Origin: Dipylidium caninum
Taxonomy: Eukaryota; Platyhelminthes; Cestoda; Cyclophyllidea; Dipylidiidae
NCBI GenBank assembly: GCA_017562135.1
Contig: QEYB01000926.1
Location: 806,001-870,000 of the forward strand
DNA length: 64,000 nucleotides
Reading direction: 5' to 3'
Numbering within the stretch: the first letter of the stretch is position 1; each line of letters begins with the position of its first letter. The notes below the pieces were generated by a model that ran no database searches, was not told the origin of the DNA, and saw only the letters and a list, made by a program, of their open reading frames with translations. Below are positions 62,858-64,000 of this stretch, one piece after another. Both the position numbers and the translations under genes were made by a program.

Positions 62858-64000
62858 CACTAGATAAGTGGAAGACAGGTTGACACCGTCAAATACCACA
62901 TTTCTTTTCGATTATTCAAAAAGTAGAAAATCGATTGATGGTAAATGGAATTCTGAAATAGTACTTGTTGACAAAATATTAACTTCGTTTTTATAGCTTT
63001 CACCTATCCTATTTCTATAAAACCGCTTACTAACGGATTATAAAATATTTAGTTTTTAGGTCCGAAGGCACTTGACGGCGACATAAAGGGAATATATTAT
63101 GTCTCACTACATTTGTACCTTTATTACACATCTCTCCGCGCGTTTCAATGGTCTTGCAGCAACTGACAGTATTATTATAATTTTTATTGGAGCATTAAAT
63201 ATGGTAAAAAAATGCAGTGTAATAAGACTGAAGCAAGATCAAGAAATGCACGAGGACCTCATAGCAAAAGGCGTTCGAGTTTTGGCCATCAAGCTGTAAA
63301 CAAAAGAGGGGTAAATTAATATTACGGTCTAAAAGGTCTCAAAAAGGTCTTCATGATCATAAGGTCTAGCCAGGACGAAAGGCATCCTTGTAAGAACAGT
63401 GGGGTTTAAGGCCGAACAACATTAGCCCCGAAGAGAGGACTCTGTACAAAATTGGCAAGATTAAAGTAGCTTTCTGAAAGTCTTGTGGAATGTGTCTCGT
63501 ACACTGGAATAGAAGGTTAACGTTCGCTGCATAAAATGAGTTCCAACCCACGTTGGGGCTCAGTTGTAAGTAAACTAGAATCCCAGGTATGTTCTAGTTA
63601 ACACAACGTGCGAGTTCCTGCTTGGGATACTAATGTTCTGCCACTAAGTGATGTTAGCAGCAAATGTTTTGTTTTACCATATGGTCTGCAAATAATCGTA
63701 GCAGTGCCGGACGACATATTTGCGGTAGATAACGTGGCTTTCAGACATTAGGTATTATGCGGTAGTACACTGGCCGCATCTCATTCATGGCGGGGATATA
63801 TTTGCAAGTCTAGAAACTTTCAAAATTGTGTATGAGAATATACATAAGATCAACTCTATATAAAAGTGTAGGCTTTGTAAAGCAACCATAGCTTGATGAA
63901 AACATGTATGCAAATGTGATCAGCGAAATACAAAATGAGTTGTGCTTATTAGTATTGCGTTTGTGCTTTTGTTAGATCTGAGTTAGATAAATAAAAGTAA
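62858..64000. other. Upstream flank of the channel gene; nothing else seen
   Basis: The channel reading frame is open upstream of the chosen ATG as far as 62911 without another ATG, so an additional 5' exon is possible. Beyond this, about 1 kb of A/T-rich sequence shows no supported exon or repeat. Confidence 0.4.

Noticed and set aside
1..64000. tRNA, rRNA, CRISPR or viral sequences
   Set aside because: Scanned by eye for tRNA B-box contexts, regularly spaced repeats and viral polymerase or capsid motifs; none was convincing.

Overview
The window is eukaryotic nuclear DNA, most probably from a parasitic flatworm and more likely a tapeworm than a fluke. The reasons are intron-rich animal genes with many extremely short introns (about 30-48 bases) beside a few long ones, mariner-type transposon relics, and a DEG/ENaC channel. 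Species is not determinable from sequence alone. Exon boundaries below were read by eye from GT/AG (a few GC/AG) sites, reading-frame phase and remembered homologues; no aligner was run.

Layout. (1) 231-2214, minus: importin alpha, complete, but with two apparent single-base frame breaks inside conserved ARM repeats. (2) 2215-7125: mostly empty, with a decayed mariner at about 4437-5270. (3) 7126-19807, minus: an unrecognised Ser/Pro-rich protein whose four exons join in phase (667 aa). Its second exon is alone between two 1.9-kb arms of a near-identical inverted repeat. (4) 20897-25329, plus: COG3, a Golgi tethering subunit (about 14 exons). (5) 25728-27113, plus: cyclin C (9 exons, 318 aa), only 398 bp downstream. 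(6) 27484-49838, plus: very long, fast-evolving, unrecognised coding blocks (about 5,700 codons in total). Their frame changes coincide with possible introns of 28-46 bases. They may be one giant gene or two or three genes. Two 1.1-kb direct copies of a second mariner lineage lie in its gaps. (7) 51083-56375, minus: importin-5, 13 exons, with one single-base frame break. (8) 58482-62857, minus: a DEG/ENaC sodium channel, six exons plus a likely alternative C-terminal exon.

How they relate. Two nuclear import receptors (importin alpha and importin-5) flank the window. COG3, cyclin C and the giant locus are co-directional and close, which in a flatworm raises the possibility of a trans-spliced polycistron. 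The most unusual material is the giant locus and the single exon enclosed by the long inverted repeat. No RNA gene, CRISPR array or prokaryotic feature was recognised.
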